A stretch of 64,000 nucleotides of DNA from Seminavis robusta (lineage: Eukaryota; Bacillariophyta; Bacillariophyceae; Naviculales; Naviculaceae). The stretch lies in the NCBI GenBank assembly GCA_903772945.1, contig CAICTM010000156.1, positions 1-64,000 on the forward strand. The letters run 5' to 3'. Position 1 is the stretch's first letter; the number at the start of each line of letters is the position of its first letter. The translations under genes were made by a program, and so were the position numbers. Positions 1 through 11,826 of the stretch are shown in pieces. The notes beneath the pieces are model-generated. The model saw nothing but the letters and a program-made list of their open reading frames with translations. It made no database searches and was not told the DNA's origin.

Positions 1-303
1 GAGAGATAGAGAACGGTGGTAATTCTCCTACAGTAGCTTCCCGATAATAAATCCCCCTGTGCCCTCACTTTCAAATCCTTAATACTGAGACTTCCCGATA
101 TTATTCCAAACCATGTCCAGTTCCAATGTCAGACCAAATCAACGTTCATCTCCCGTTCCACCGTTTCCACGAACCACGTCGGACTAAGTGTCACCTGCGA
201 ATAGTCAGAATGATGACATCTCCACATGGTATGAAGAAAGCTCCGAACTTGCTCACGTCCTATTACCGAATACCCAAGTACCGAAGAAGAGCAGGAAACA
301 CAG
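1..303. other. Left flank of LTR element, no gene seen
   Basis: No recognisable gene. A 72-codon open frame from 126 runs into the LTR and matches nothing I know. The last bases, ACAG at 300-303, are repeated directly after the 3' LTR and are the likely target-site copy. Confidence 0.5.
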
Positions 304-716
304 TGCAATACACGGCTCTTAGCCTTATTCGCGACTCGATCTAGATAGGGTTTGAGTTCGACTCATGACGAGTCTCTCGTGAATAGTCATTTGAGACAGG
401 TTCTATGTACCGGCTAGTCATACTAGGTTGATGATGAAAACATCGCTCTAGATATTAGCCAGCGTGGAGTACTCCACGCTACTAGATCCAGGCTAGACAA
501 ACCGTTCCACGCAGTTCACCTTTTGAGGATCGTGGGAGACGTAGATTACTACCCAGAGACAACCTCTCTTACACTTTACAGTCTCACGCGGAGTTTAGAT
601 CTAGATCCTTGTGTGATTCTCTCGTTGTTTAGTTTATAGTTCTATCTCTCATAACTTTCTTCTCTCAACTAAAACACTTGAAGTCTTTCACTACTAGTCT
701 TTAACAGAGTAGTGCA
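304..716 (+). repeat. 5' LTR of the Ty3/gypsy element
   Basis: About 413 bp, starting TGCAATACACGG and ending AGTGCA. It matches 4848-5320 along its length, including the blocks GGGTTTGAGTTCGACTC, CTAGTCATACTAGG and CTCATAACTTTC. TG...CA ends are the usual LTR form. Confidence 0.85.
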
Positions 717-3700
717 TTTTGTTAACAAACAAATAGCTTTCAACTACCCTCAACCTATTCCTTCACCATGAAAGATGGCTCAAGGAAAGCATGCGTTCCG
801 CAACTCGAAAACAGTTGCGTGACAGACCCATTCTTCCTCTCGTACAAGACGAAAAAACGAGATCGACGATACTCGTGAAACACTTGCAAACTTCAAACTC
901 ATGTTTGCCAAGCGCAATTAGAAAACTCTGACAATGAGGACAACTCCTCTATCAACTTCATCACTTGGATGGAGAAATCTCTATCTGAGGATTAGGCCAG
1001 GATGATGATTCAACGGAACCATGTTCCGATTTCTCACTACCAAAGTGATGAATGATATCTCATAACTAGTAAACAAGAATGTTTGCAACTGATGAACACT
1101 CGGCAAATTAGAATGATTGCCTAGAAGCTGCTACACTAGACTCTGATGATCTTTTTAGCATCGTTAACCTCGTCCGTGGCCACACCTCGTAAACGTCGCA
1201 AGACAAGAGACCTCAAACCCATCGTCTATGTTAGATTTAACAAGCGAGAAAAAAGGAAACCAAAACCGTTACACTCCGTTGCTTACTGATACAGGAGCAT
1301 CTGGAACCTTGATTGCTCAAACTCATGCTAAGAAATTACGCATGAAGGATTTGGGGGCGTCCAAACATATGGACTACCCTGCAGGAAATTAAAACCAGCA
1401 CGAAGTGCAAAGGTTCATTCATGATTCCTGAATTCCACGAAGATAGAATTATCGAGTGGGACTTACACGTCACCAAGCTTGGGGGCGTATGACATGTCAT
1501 AGGTCGAGATATTCTCCTGACTTAGGTTTCAAGTTCGATTTCACTACCATGTCAGTGGAATGGAACGGCGCATCTATTCCTATGAAAGATAGCGATACCG
1601 AATGAAAGAAGAAAACTTTTTTCATTCCTGATCCTACGCTGTTGATGACAGTGCAGATCTCTCAAGAAGATTCTTGATGCGAAATACAGAACAAGCTGAC
1701 TTAAGGCAGGTTTGCCAAAGTCAAGATCAGTTAAACCCGGAAGAGAAGGAAAAGCTTCATTCCTTACTGACAAAGTACTCCGACCTATTCGATGGTACTT
1801 TAGGAAAGTGGCAGAATGGACGACTACGAAGTAGAACATTCTCCCTGATGCTAAACCCTATCATGCAGGCTTATCCTATTCCACGGGTTCATACAAACAC
1901 TCTTAAAATGGAGGTTGAAGCGTCTCTGCGAGGCAGGAGTACTCAAGAAGGTAAACCGTTCCGAGTGGAGCGGACCACTTTATCAATTCCCAAGAAAGAT
2001 GGACTGTACCATTCATCTCTGACTCCGGGAACTGACAAAACGATTAAGCGGAAGCCTTATCTATCCCAAAAATACAGGACATGCTCTTGAACCTAGACGG
2101 ATTTAAGTACGCTACTAGTCTAACCTGAACATGGGATACTATCATCGAGCTGTCACCTCACTCGAAGCAACTCTGTACTATCGTACTCCCGTGGGAAAGT
2201 ACGAGTACCAGAGTGTTGCCAATGGGCCTATGTATAGTCCCGACATCTTCCAAGAGAAGATGGGAACACTAATGCACGACCTAGAATAGTCCGTGCATAA
2301 TTGATGATCTAATCATCCTAACTAACGGCGATCTAGCAGATCACGTGAAAGTTTGATGAAGTTCTCCGAAGGTTTCGAGAAGCCGGATTAAGATCAATGC
2401 TACCAAGTCCTTCTTCGCAAGAGGAGAACTTGAGTACCTAGGTTACTGGATCACTCGAGAAGGAATCCACCTTACTAACAAAGAAATAGAGCGATCAGCT
2501 ATCGCTTCCTACCAACAGGAAGGAACTCCGTAGATTATTGGACTAGTGAACTACTATCGAGACATGTGGATTAGACGATCACATGTACTGGCCCACTCGC
2601 TTCGTTGATTCAAAAACAACGAAGTGGAAATGGGAAGCGGACACGACAGGCCTTTAGCCAGATGAAGAAGATCATCAGCAAAGAAACCTTGCTCGCCTAC
2701 CCTGATTCAACGATACATTCGTTATCCACACGGATGCGAGTGTACTCAACTAGGTGCGGTAATTTCCAGAAGGGAAAACCTATCGCGTTCTACAGCAGGA
2801 AGCTCAACCTGCTCAGACACGTTACACAGTTACCGAGAAGGAACTTCTCAGTATTGTAGAAACTCTGAAAGAGTTCGTAACATTCTTCTAGGACAGAAGA
2901 TCGTTGTACATACGGACCCAAGAATCTACATGTAAAACTTCAATACCGATCGCTTATGCGATGGCGCCTTATTCTTGGAAGAATACGGCCCTGAACTACG
3001 GTACATCAAGGCGAACAGAACATCGTCGCGATGCGTTGTCGAGACTTAACATCTCCAACAACGCGGTTCTTCAGAACAGATGGACGCCAGCGAGATCGAT
3101 GAACTCATGGCTGCAGACTGAGAGGACTTCCCTAGCGAGTTCACTCTCTCTCGTTCCCCGAGATCGAACATCGTCAGAAAGACGACAACGATATCAAGAA
3201 GCTCCTCAGGGACAAGCCAAACACTACAAGAAGCAATCTTTCCCCAGAGGGGATAAGTCCTATGACTTAGTAGTTAAGGACGAGAAAATCGTCGTACCTA
3301 AAATATGCAGAAGAAGCTAGTTGTATGGTACCATGGTGTGCTGATGCATCCTGGCGAGATCGCACGGACTAACCATCAATACACTACTACCTGGAAGGGC
3401 TGCGCAGGACTGTGCAGGCCGTATGTCAGCGTTGCCAAAGCTGCCAGATGAACAAACCAAGACGCGTAAGCTGGGATTGATGCCTCCAAGACTTGCGAGG
3501 AGATCCTTGGGAAAGACTATGTATTTACCTGATAGGCCTTACAACGTCGGGGATCCAAAAAAAGAATTCCTGCCATTCATTGCTTGACAATGATTGATCC
3601 CGTAACCGGATGGTTCGAGATTGCAGAGATCTGCTCCAAGGCAGCAGACGAGGTAGCCATCGTCCTAGAACAAACGTGGCTTACTGGTATCCATGGCTGC

Positions 3701-4847
3701 TGAGGTTATCATGGAAAGAGGACGTGAGTTCCTCATGAGAGTGACTCAGTAAAGCGTCCTTCGCTGTCAGAACTGAGGATCATCGCTTGCTTCTGTGACC
3801 GCGGTAGTGTATAGGGGAGTGCGCAAAATGTTCGATCCAACACTAGCGTAACAACGGCTCCTTCTATAAGCCAACTCCTCTATATGTGCGGCGAGACGTC
3901 ACGTGGTACTCACTAGATCGGGCTCTTTGTGATATTTCTGTATGTATATATATATATTTTATTATAAATAGTTACGAGTTGCTGGGGATATTCTGAGGAT
4001 TGGGTGTTGGTTTCGCATTTTGCGTATGAAATGCGTATATCGTATTCATACTCTATTTTTACTTTTATTTCTCTGCAACGGCCCGCATGGAGTCGTGTTC
4101 AAGTTTTTACGTAGCGTATATGCGGATCTATATAACGCGGCGCAATAGTCGGAAAGTTCATGAGACAGGCGTTCTTCATGACTGCTGCGTTCATTGAGCT
4201 AGAGAGTAAACACTTGTCGTGATAAATGGAAACGATCGCACACAATACGCTGACCTTAAAGTATCAAACTAAAATAACCAAACGAACACGGATTCGATAA
4301 ACGCAACGCGTGTCCCTCATCAAATACAATGTCAACGATACCTCATGGATAAGCTTTCCAGCGTGATGAAATCTTCCACTCAGAGTAGCACTCCACTAGC
4401 AGTACGCTGCCGACCAAGATATTGTAATAGCGGCTCCGCTGTAATTACCTCATTGCGCGACCACCGTAGGAAGTGCAAATGACAATTACATCTCGGCCAC
4501 TGCTATACACGGACCTACCAAATATATATTATGATCACACCCAACGGAGGTGAGTCATCTACCACTAGTATGAATCCCCAGTAAGACAGTAACTACACGG
4601 ATAAAAGATATGCAGATTCAGCTAGTGATCCTTGAGGTATTAACGCCAGAGGGAGTGAGTCATAACCAGACTTGGAACTAAGGTATATACACCCATAACA
4701 AGGCCTGATCCCCTTGTGAGGATTGCCATCGTGCGACGCACATGTCTACATCCAAATCTCATGAGAGTGCCCCGCACTTTAAATCATACAGTATGTTCTC
4801 CTTGTCCGACTGCTGTCGCGCCTTCTGTGACCTTTTCAGGGGGCGAA

Positions 4848-5320
4848 TGCAAATACACGGCTCTTAGCCTTATTCGCGACTCGATCCTAGATAGGGTTTG
4901 AGTTCGACTCATGACCTGAGTCTCTCGTGAATAGTCATTTGAGACAGGGTTCTCAATGACCGCTAGTCATACTAGGTTGATGATGAAACATCAGCTCTAG
5001 ATATTTAGCCAGACGTGGAGTACCTCCACGCTACTAGATCCAGCAGTAGACAAACCTTCCACGCGTTCCGTTTTAGGATCGTGGAGAGACGTAGGATTAC
5101 TACCACACCTACTCTATCACACCTTTAAACCGCAGATGTATGACTACCACAACTACTCTATCACACTTTATAGTCTCCCGCGGGAAGCCAGATCTACGAT
5201 CCCTTGATGATGATCTCTCTCGTTGATTAGTTTTCATAGCTTTCTAATCCTCTCATAACTTTCATTCTCTCAAACTCAAAACACTCGAAAGATCTTTACA
5301 CTAGCTTTTAGCGTAGTGCA
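4848..5320 (+). repeat. 3' LTR of the Ty3/gypsy element
   Basis: About 473 bp, homologous to 304-716 and beginning TGCAAATACACGG, ending TAGTGCA. It is longer than the 5' copy mostly because a segment with ACTACTCTATCACAC occurs twice around 5100-5175. A short purine run (CAGGGGGCGAA, 4838-4847) just upstream could be the polypurine tract. ACAG follows at 5321-5324. Confidence 0.85.
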
Positions 5321-5663
5321 ACAGGAAGAAGACACCAAGCTCCCAGCGGAAGCGAACCAACCCTCCACTTAACACATACTATCACACAAAACTTGTACAA
5401 CCTCACATATACCACGTTGACTTCAAAATTGCCAAACCTAAACCCTAAATATAAGCCACATGATTCATTCGATTCTATTCACCATAATCCTGTATTAGTA
5501 AACGAGTTAAACTAGTACTGGAAACGGAGACGACCCAGAGGGCATATGAATAATATTCGATTGTGAACCGCACACGAATCAATAGGGTTAGACGTTTTTG
5601 GATCTTTGACCCTCTTTCCTCATTCTCTCAATCTTCATTTCTTCGTCGACACCATCCACCACC
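5321..5663 (+). other. Upstream region of the AIM24-like gene
   Basis: Non-coding. Lies between the LTR element and the ATG at 5664, so it should hold the promoter and 5' UTR. No specific element recognised; the last 50 bases are pyrimidine-rich before the start codon context CCACCATGG. Confidence 0.4.
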
Positions 5664-7007
5664 ATGGCGACGGCAAGCCGATTATTGAGAAACCCGTTGG
5701 CTTCAAGCCTTCGTAGCGTTGCAAAAAGGCAATCATTTCCATCATTCCGTCACTTATCGCTTCTTCAGTCCAACGGATCCATCAGTGGAAGCTGGCATGC
5801 CTCCGAAGTTTCACTGCCCACGAAACAAGTGCGATGTCACTCGACCACGAACCAACCCGTAGAATCTCGCACCAGCTCCGATGGTGTAGTTGGGCTTCCC
5901 ATTGATTTTGATATTGCAGCCAAAATTGAGGGCAATGAAAGTCAGGTAAGTGAACGGATGATTTGGACATCACCCAGTCCGCCATTGATGTCAACCCGTT
6001 GCTCGCATGGTTTCTCAGATCATTCTTGGTTCTTCTTCTTGGATTCTGTTGCCGATTCGACTCGACTCACTCCAGATTGCCACTATAGCCTTGGAACCAG
6101 GCCAAGTGCTTCGAGCCGAGTCCGGGGCAATGATGTACATGACACAGGGAGTGCAAATGAATACCACCACGGGTGGCGGCCTTTCGTCTGGCTTCCAGCG
6201 TATGCTCACTGGACAGAACATGTTTATCTCTGACTACACGTACGAGGGAGAGCCAGGAACAGTTGGTTACGTGGCCCTTGGCACTGATTTTCCTAGCAAG
6301 ATTGTCCGGCTTAATATTGAAGAATACGGTGGCAAATTGGTGTGCCAAAAGGGCGCTCTGCTTTGCGCATCCCACACAGTTGACATTCAGATGGAATTTT
6401 CAAAGAATTTCTCCACGGGCTTCTTTGGCGGAGAGGGTTTTGTGCTGCAAGGTGTGTACAAAGCCTAACAAACTGGTTGAGACTTTTCAATGCTGATGAT
6501 TCGCTGACTTGGATCTGTTCACACTGACTTACATACATGTAGGTCTGACTGGGGAAGGAGACGCGTTTTTGAAGGCGGGAGGAACGTTGATCCGCCGGGA
6601 TCTCGATGACGGAGAGCAGCTACGAATTTCCTCTGGTTGTCTGGTTGGTTTCTCTCAGGGAGTTGATTATGATGTACAGATGGTCCAAGGCTTCAAGGTG
6701 CGTTAGCATCATCAGTATGTGGAGGTGTGATATCCCAAGGTTTCGGTTCGGGCTGCACTCACTTTGTAATCTTCTTTCCACACGACCAAAGAACGTCTTT
6801 GCTGGCGGGGAAGGTCTGTTCATGACTACTTTGACGGGCCCAGGTACCGTGTGGCTACAGGGACAACCGCCGCAGAGGATGGTAAGTGAAATTGCGCGAC
6901 GAGTGCCATCGGGCGGAGGCCTTGGCCTTGCTGTGCCCATCGGTGGCGTTGGTGGTGGAGGAGGAGAAGGTGGCGGTGGTGAGGGCGAAAGTACCGGTAG
7001 CTCGTAG
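5664..7007 (+). CDS. AIM24: AIM24 family mitochondrial protein
   Basis: Four exons: 5664-5945, 6076-6451, 6543-6697, 6792-7007, with GT-AG introns of 130, 91 and 94 bp; the joined frame gives 342 aa. Residues 1 to about 35 are rich in Arg, Ser and Leu with no acidic residue, a typical mitochondrial presequence. The rest is the AIM24/TIGR00266 beta-rich fold, with the family landmarks LEPGQVLRAESGAMMYM, a Gly-rich GGGLSSGFQRML stretch, FLKAGGTLI and NVFAGGEGLFMTTLTGPG. The C-terminus is Gly-rich, common in this family. In yeast AIM24 is an inner-membrane protein needed for MICOS integrity; a similar role here is inference. The start has a good context (CCACCATGG). Family call is firm, the third intron border slightly less so. 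Confidence 0.9.
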
Positions 7008-7914
7008 CAGCCACTTCTAAGAGGCTACGGAAGAACATCACATCCTTATTAGGCATCCTGTAGTTGTTGAAATTAGAAGTGTAGTAGAACTCCCTGCAAG
7101 CGAGAGAACGGAAAGAGTGGTATAAGTCTGATTGTCACCCAAAGCAAGGTGCACGTTCGGTAGCTTCAGTCAGTGCTCTGTCTCCCTCACTCCAGCAATT
7201 TACTCCCAATGCTTCGAAGGTTGCTTTGCTTCTTGAATAGTCAGTTGGCTTGGCCATCGGTAGTTCTTGGAACGTCTTTCTGGGGTGATCGCTTGATAGA
7301 ACTCGTACCTTCGTGGTCGTGCTCAGGCGCCCAGTCACTAGCTCAAGTTTTGAGGTTTTGAAAAGCTTCGATCACTCATTCGATGGTCACTTCCAATCCA
7401 CCACATAAATTAATTGATCACCCAGGTTGAATACTGTTGATCTATCGGCAAACACTTATTTTGTCTTTGGTACTTCTTCCTGGCTAGCTATATAACGTTT
7501 GTCATTCGTTATAGTATATTTTTCTAAAGTACCGTATTTTTCTGGACCATCAAGTTGCTTGACGGCTTTTTGTTTATTGTTCTGGGGGCATTTTTTTTCC
7601 TGCTTTCTTTGTTGTATTAATAGCCCATTTTTCAAATACATGTCCACTTTCAACCTATTTTTTGTTTGTTTTTCTTGTTGTGTGTTGTCAACATTGGCCT
7701 GTTGATTGATTGTTGCTGTCGTTTGTTTCGGTTGCTGATTGTCGCCATTGGTGTTTGGATTGCACTTCCAATTATCATTTTTAAAAGCGAGGCCATCCTT
7801 TCAAAACTTCAAGTCTTGAAAGTCAACCCTGCCTTTCTTCCTCTTCCAAACTTAACTCAACGTGCTCGTCTCAGCTGCAATGCTACCACTTGCTTTTTCG
7901 TTTTCAACTTCTTC
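7008..7914. other. Convergent intergenic region, no gene seen
   Basis: Lies between the 3' ends of the AIM24-like and NYN ribonuclease genes, so it holds two 3' UTRs. It is strongly T-rich on the plus strand from about 7440 to 7720. Open frames here are short and unlike any family I know. Confidence 0.5.
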
Positions 7915-9427
7915 TCACAACATTTTGTGGAAATGACCTCGTTCCGCCTTGATAATCAACTGATGACGTGGATTGGGCACCAGATCCAGTAATTTGTCTC
8001 CATGATCATCCATGGCACCTGATGACAGCAAAAAAAAGCATGGATGAAATAGGATTGTTAGCAGCTGTATCGCATCAAAATTTCCGTTGTACATACTAAC
8101 TACTACAATAACTAGTTTTGCACCACACACACTCACCTGTATCACAAAACGTATAGGAAATTCGTCCAGGTCCTGTGGCTCCGTCTTCTCGGGTGGACCC
8201 TTGCATGAGCCATGACACCAAATCGGCGCCACCTCCTTGTGCTTTTCCTCGTAGCATGGCATCCCGAAACATGTCATTGGAGAGTACGTATCCAGGTCCG
8301 ATATTTTCTCGTTCTTTGGATTTGGAATCTTCTCGTCGTGCAATGGTAATGGCATAGGCATCATCGTCATCTTTGGATGGCGCCGAAACTAAAATGCCTT
8401 GTTGATCCAATCGTTTCAAGATGCGTTGATAGGGATCTCTATGCATCCACGTACTGGGAATGACGGCCAATACGCGAATGCCGGCTTTGATAAAGTACTC
8501 GCATGCGACGACAATGCCTCGAGCATCGGGTTCTGGTTTGTCGACTCCACCGGATCCCGCCTTGTCGTAGGCATAGGCAATATTGGCGCCGTCCAACACC
8601 ACCATGGGAGCCTTTTCGCTCAAATCAATGACGCCGTACATTTTTTCGACCTCTTGTGTGGTTTTGGTATTGTCGTGGGTGGGATCGGCGGGAATGACGG
8701 CTGGTTCTTTGGCTTGAGACTCGACGGGCAAGGGTTCCTTGGGATCTGTGACAGCTTCAATATAGGACGGAGCTTGGGCGCTGCTTGTGGGCGCCACGAC
8801 AAATTTTGTGGCAATGACTGGTTTGGGATCGACTTCCATCATGGCGGTATTGTTAGTAGGATTAGTAGTCGGGATTTCATAACTGGTGGCAATGGATGTG
8901 CCGCGCGACTTGCGACCGCGACTGGACGACTCATCCATCATGACATCGGCCGATTTTTTCTCGTCGCTGATGAGGCCACCTCCGCCTCCTCCAACGACAA
9001 AGGAGGTTTGTACGACGGATTTTTTGACAGTTTTGGTTTCGTTAATCAGAGTTCCCTTGGCGGCTCGTGCCAGAGACGACTTTTTGCCGGTCGTGGTGGC
9101 ACTGGAACGTCGGCGATTGTTGTTGCTGCTGGCTGTAGTTGTTGCTGTGTTGTTGTTGTTGAAGTTCATTTCACTGAGACTGGCATTCAACGATCGATTG
9201 CTCGCATTCATCAGAGACGAGGAACTCGCTTGAAGACTGGTGGCGTTGTTGATTGTCTTTTTGGCAGGGGCGGGAGCTCCAATTACAAACAAATTGTCCT
9301 TTCCACCATTCACCTCAGTCGTCGCTGTCGTTGCTGTTTCTGTGCCCATGGCAGCATCGGCTCCACTTTCGACACTCCCCTCAATGGGAGCTCCTTCTTG
9401 GACCAGTTTAGGACGAACCGACGGCAT
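7915..9427 (-). CDS. Regnase-like (Zc3h12a) NYN-domain ribonuclease
   Basis: Two exons on the minus strand, 9427-8137 and 8018-7915, separated by a 118-bp intron with a strong CAG/GTGAGT donor; 464 aa. Residues 1-260 are low-complexity (Ser, Thr, Asn and Gly runs) and probably disordered. Residues 275-430 resemble the NYN/PIN ribonuclease domain of Zc3h12a proteins: strand VVLDGANIAYAYD with the first catalytic Asp (about 279), a helix after ARGIVVACEYF, the acidic SKDDDDAYA (about 351-358) and LSNDMFRDA (about 382-390). These match the four-Asp metal site of the family. The second exon adds the basic tail. Unlike animal Regnases no CCCH zinc finger is visible. A role in cutting structured or specific RNAs is inferred from the domain only. 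Confidence 0.8.
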
Positions 9428-9885
9428 CGTGAAAGCTGGGCTCTTGTAGTGCAGTGAATTATTGGAATGCTGGCTGGCTAGCTAGTACGGTAGTATAACT
9501 TCAATACAATAGGAGTGCGAATTGTTGAGGGTTCCAGAAAAAAGTGCAAGACCAACTCGAGGCGACTCTGCTGCGAACAGGCAATTGCAAGAGTAATACT
9601 CTGAGTATTTGTATGCTGGCCTGTCAAAGAAGATGGAGTCGAAGATTCGATTCTTCTTCCAATGCTTTCGAACAGATCCTGCCACAGCTCTCGGAGTGGT
9701 CGATCGTGCCATCATCCAGTGGTCGCTGTTTCATGCGTGGCGCGATCGAGATTGACAGCTGGGTGAGTCGAGTCCAGCCAGTCAACTGAGTCACGAATCA
9801 TTCGGAAGTGCTTTTATTTCAAAGCACCTCGAATCCAACATCATAATAAGCTCCATCAAGCAAGCCACAACGAGCATCCTGCGTG
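9428..9885. promoter_or_regulatory. Divergent upstream region, NYN gene and J-protein gene
   Basis: About 460 bp between two outward-facing start codons, so both promoters must lie here. No known motif recognised; a GCTGGCTAGCTAGTACGG palindromic cluster sits at about 9470-9490. Confidence 0.4.
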
Positions 9886-11298
9886 ATGATCGTGCTGTCC
9901 CATCCATCCTGGTGTGGCTGTGCCATGAGGTTTTCGTTTGTTGTGTTGCTGCTATTCTCAGCTTGCAGTAAAAGAAATCTAAAGTCTGAAGCTCTGAGAT
10001 TCAACAACAACAACAATGCTGCACCTGAGGTTTCTTCCACTCTTCTGCGAGTCCATCGCATGTACACATCCCATCCTCCCCACGATGAGAGTCTCTACAA
10101 CACGCTCCGTGTGAGTCCCAATGCTACCACTGCCGAAATACAAAAATCATATCGCAAGCTGTCACGGCAATGGCATCCTGATAAGCAACGGCACAACCAC
10201 CACGATGATGATGCTCAAGAGCAGCTGGAGAAGGTACAACATGCTTACGACATTTTACACAAGGATGCTACCCGATTACTCTATCATCGGTATGGATTGC
10301 AAGACGTTTCCACAGCCGTCTTGATCTTGACGGGATATCAAAATACTCCCAAGGTGCCACCGCAAGAGTATCTGGAACTTCTGCAGCTCATGGGATATTA
10401 TGTTCCAAGAATGGATAGTAGAAGAAACAATGACAGAAACGATTCACCTCCGCCACCGCGATCGCTGCAAGAAGTCCGAGAACAACGAGTACGATTCTTG
10501 GCGGCCACCACGGTGGAACGAATACGGCCACTGGTTGAAGGAACATTGTCTCCGGAATTGTTGGTCGATGCGTTTGCCACGGAATGCGATCGCATCAAGA
10601 AATTACCATTGGGATCGCAGATTATTCGTTGTGTGGGACGAGCCTATCGACATGCAGGACAACATCATATGAAATTGTTGCAACAACAACAACAGCAACA
10701 AGTAGCAGTTCAAAAACACTCCATGAGAGATCGATGGCACGATGCCAAACACGTGCTCACCGCGGCTGTGGCCAGTGGTCGGGTGGTTTTGAATGAGAAT
10801 TGGTTGCTCAAAGCAACCACACCCAAACTCAAGACGGGGAATAAACCGTCCATTGCGTACCATCAGTGGGAAGACAACCGCAACACTATTGGTGGTTTGT
10901 TGGACAATGAGGAGAGTAGTAGTGATGACGAAGAGGAAGCAATAGATGCCACACAACTGCAACAACTAGAAGCCATCAAGGCCAAACAGATCATGGTGGA
11001 GTTATCCCAAGTCGAGGCACTCTGGAAAGTACACAAAATTGGATTGGATCGATCCGTTAGAGAAGCATGTGCCTGGATCATGAGTGGAAGATACTTTTTC
11101 TTTCCCTCCCATCAGCAACAATCATCATCATCATACGACGACCATGAGTCTCCTGTCGACGGTTGGGTCTCGTCTTCTCCGAAACAACAATATGCCATTG
11201 ATTCCATGACAGCACGATGGAAAGCTGCATCCGCATTGGTGCTCATTGGGAATGTCATGGTGCACTCCTCCAAAGAAGGGACCTCTTGGATGGAATAA
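9886..11298 (+). CDS. J-domain protein with DnaJ-X C-terminal domain
   Basis: Single exon, 470 aa from the first ATG at 9886; a second ATG at 9925 puts a hydrophobic signal sequence (FVVLLLFSACS) at the very N-terminus and may be the real start. A J domain spans about residues 69-137, with the HPD motif at 97-99 inside RQWHPDKQ, which stimulates Hsp70 ATPase. Residues about 140-260 follow the DnaJ-X pattern (LQEVREQRVRFLA, LVDAFATECDRIK, IIRCVGRAYRHAG). An Asn run, a Gln run near 265 and an acidic Ser/Asp/Glu stretch near 340 are low-complexity inserts. DnaJ-X proteins work in yeast Caj1/Djp1-type peroxisome and membrane biogenesis; the signal sequence suggests the ER here. Family call firm, location inferred. 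Confidence 0.88.
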   Translation: MIVLSHPSWCGCAMRFSFVVLLLFSACSKRNLKSEALRFNNNNNAAPEVSSTLLRVHRMYTSHPPHDESLYNTLRVSPNATTAEIQKSYRKLSRQWHPDKQRHNHHDDDAQEQLEKVQHAYDILHKDATRLLYHRYGLQDVSTAVLILTGYQNTPKVPPQEYLELLQLMGYYVPRMDSRRNNDRNDSPPPPRSLQEVREQRVRFLAATTVERIRPLVEGTLSPELLVDAFATECDRIKKLPLGSQIIRCVGRAYRHAGQHHMKLLQQQQQQQVAVQKHSMRDRWHDAKHVLTAAVASGRVVLNENWLLKATTPKLKTGNKPSIAYHQWEDNRNTIGGLLDNEESSSDDEEEAIDATQLQQLEAIKAKQIMVELSQVEALWKVHKIGLDRSVREACAWIMSGRYFFFPSHQQQSSSSYDDHESPVDGWVSSSPKQQYAIDSMTARWKAASALVLIGNVMVHSSKEGTSWME

Positions 11299-11826
11299 AA
11301 TATTGTGATTGGGCCACACGTCATGAGAGCAAGAAATTGACCATGGGGAGATTCTTGATTACAATGGTCTTCGAGAAAGAATCTCTTTGTGGAAGACTCT
11401 GTCTCAGTTGGAAAAGAATCGACAAATGCACTGTCGTGTATGACACGACGCAGACTTAGCGCACTGATGAGATCAACTTGGCCGTCTACGATCCAGAAGA
11501 AAGGTGAACGGTGGCAAGGTTCATCATGGCCATCCACCACTGTAGCCGTATGAATGATGGCTGGACATCCCAACGTATTGGACAGCTTTGTCGAATGGCC
11601 AAGCAGCATCAATCTGGCTAGCTAGCTAGCTATAGCTAACGCGTTGGTAACTCATGAGAGATGCGTTTCTATTATCGCATGTTGGTTGCATTCTACGTTA
11701 GGTTTCTAAATTTCGAAACCAAAATGAATCAAGTGGAGATGTGTGTCTGTGTGCCTAATAGCTAGTGTTGTTGTGCTCGAGTCGAGTCATCGATCTCTGT
11801 ACGTCATATTTCCCAGCTGTAGAAGC
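11299..11826. other. Convergent intergenic region
   Basis: Holds the 3' UTRs of the J-protein and ureohydrolase genes. A GCTAGCTAGCTAGC run is near 11615-11630. A minus-strand open frame (11112-11612) overlaps the J-protein end and has no family resemblance; I take it as chance. Confidence 0.45.

Larger units (their letters stand above)
304..5320 (+). mobile_element. Ty3/gypsy-type LTR retrotransposon, broken
   Basis: A fossil LTR element of about 5.0 kb on the plus strand, bounded by two long direct repeats that each begin TG and end TGCA and flanked on both sides by ACAG. Parts in order: a poorly preserved gag-like region (about 770-1200), an aspartic protease with the D-T-G-A active-site motif near 1290, reverse transcriptase (about 1670-2560), RNase H (about 2600-2900) and an integrase region (about 3330-3750). 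The order RT, RNase H, integrase is that of Ty3/gypsy rather than copia elements. About 1 kb between integrase and the 3' LTR shows no coding sequence I recognise. The element is broken in many places (a dozen or more). Age cannot be given with confidence because the two LTRs differ in length as well as in bases. Confidence 0.85.

Noticed and set aside
8399-9457. 352-codon plus-strand open frame
   Set aside because: Antisense of the NYN ribonuclease exon; composition mirrors that gene's low-complexity repeats and shows no domain.
11112-11612. 166-codon minus-strand open frame
   Set aside because: Half of it is antisense to the J-protein 3' end; the rest shows no conservation signs.
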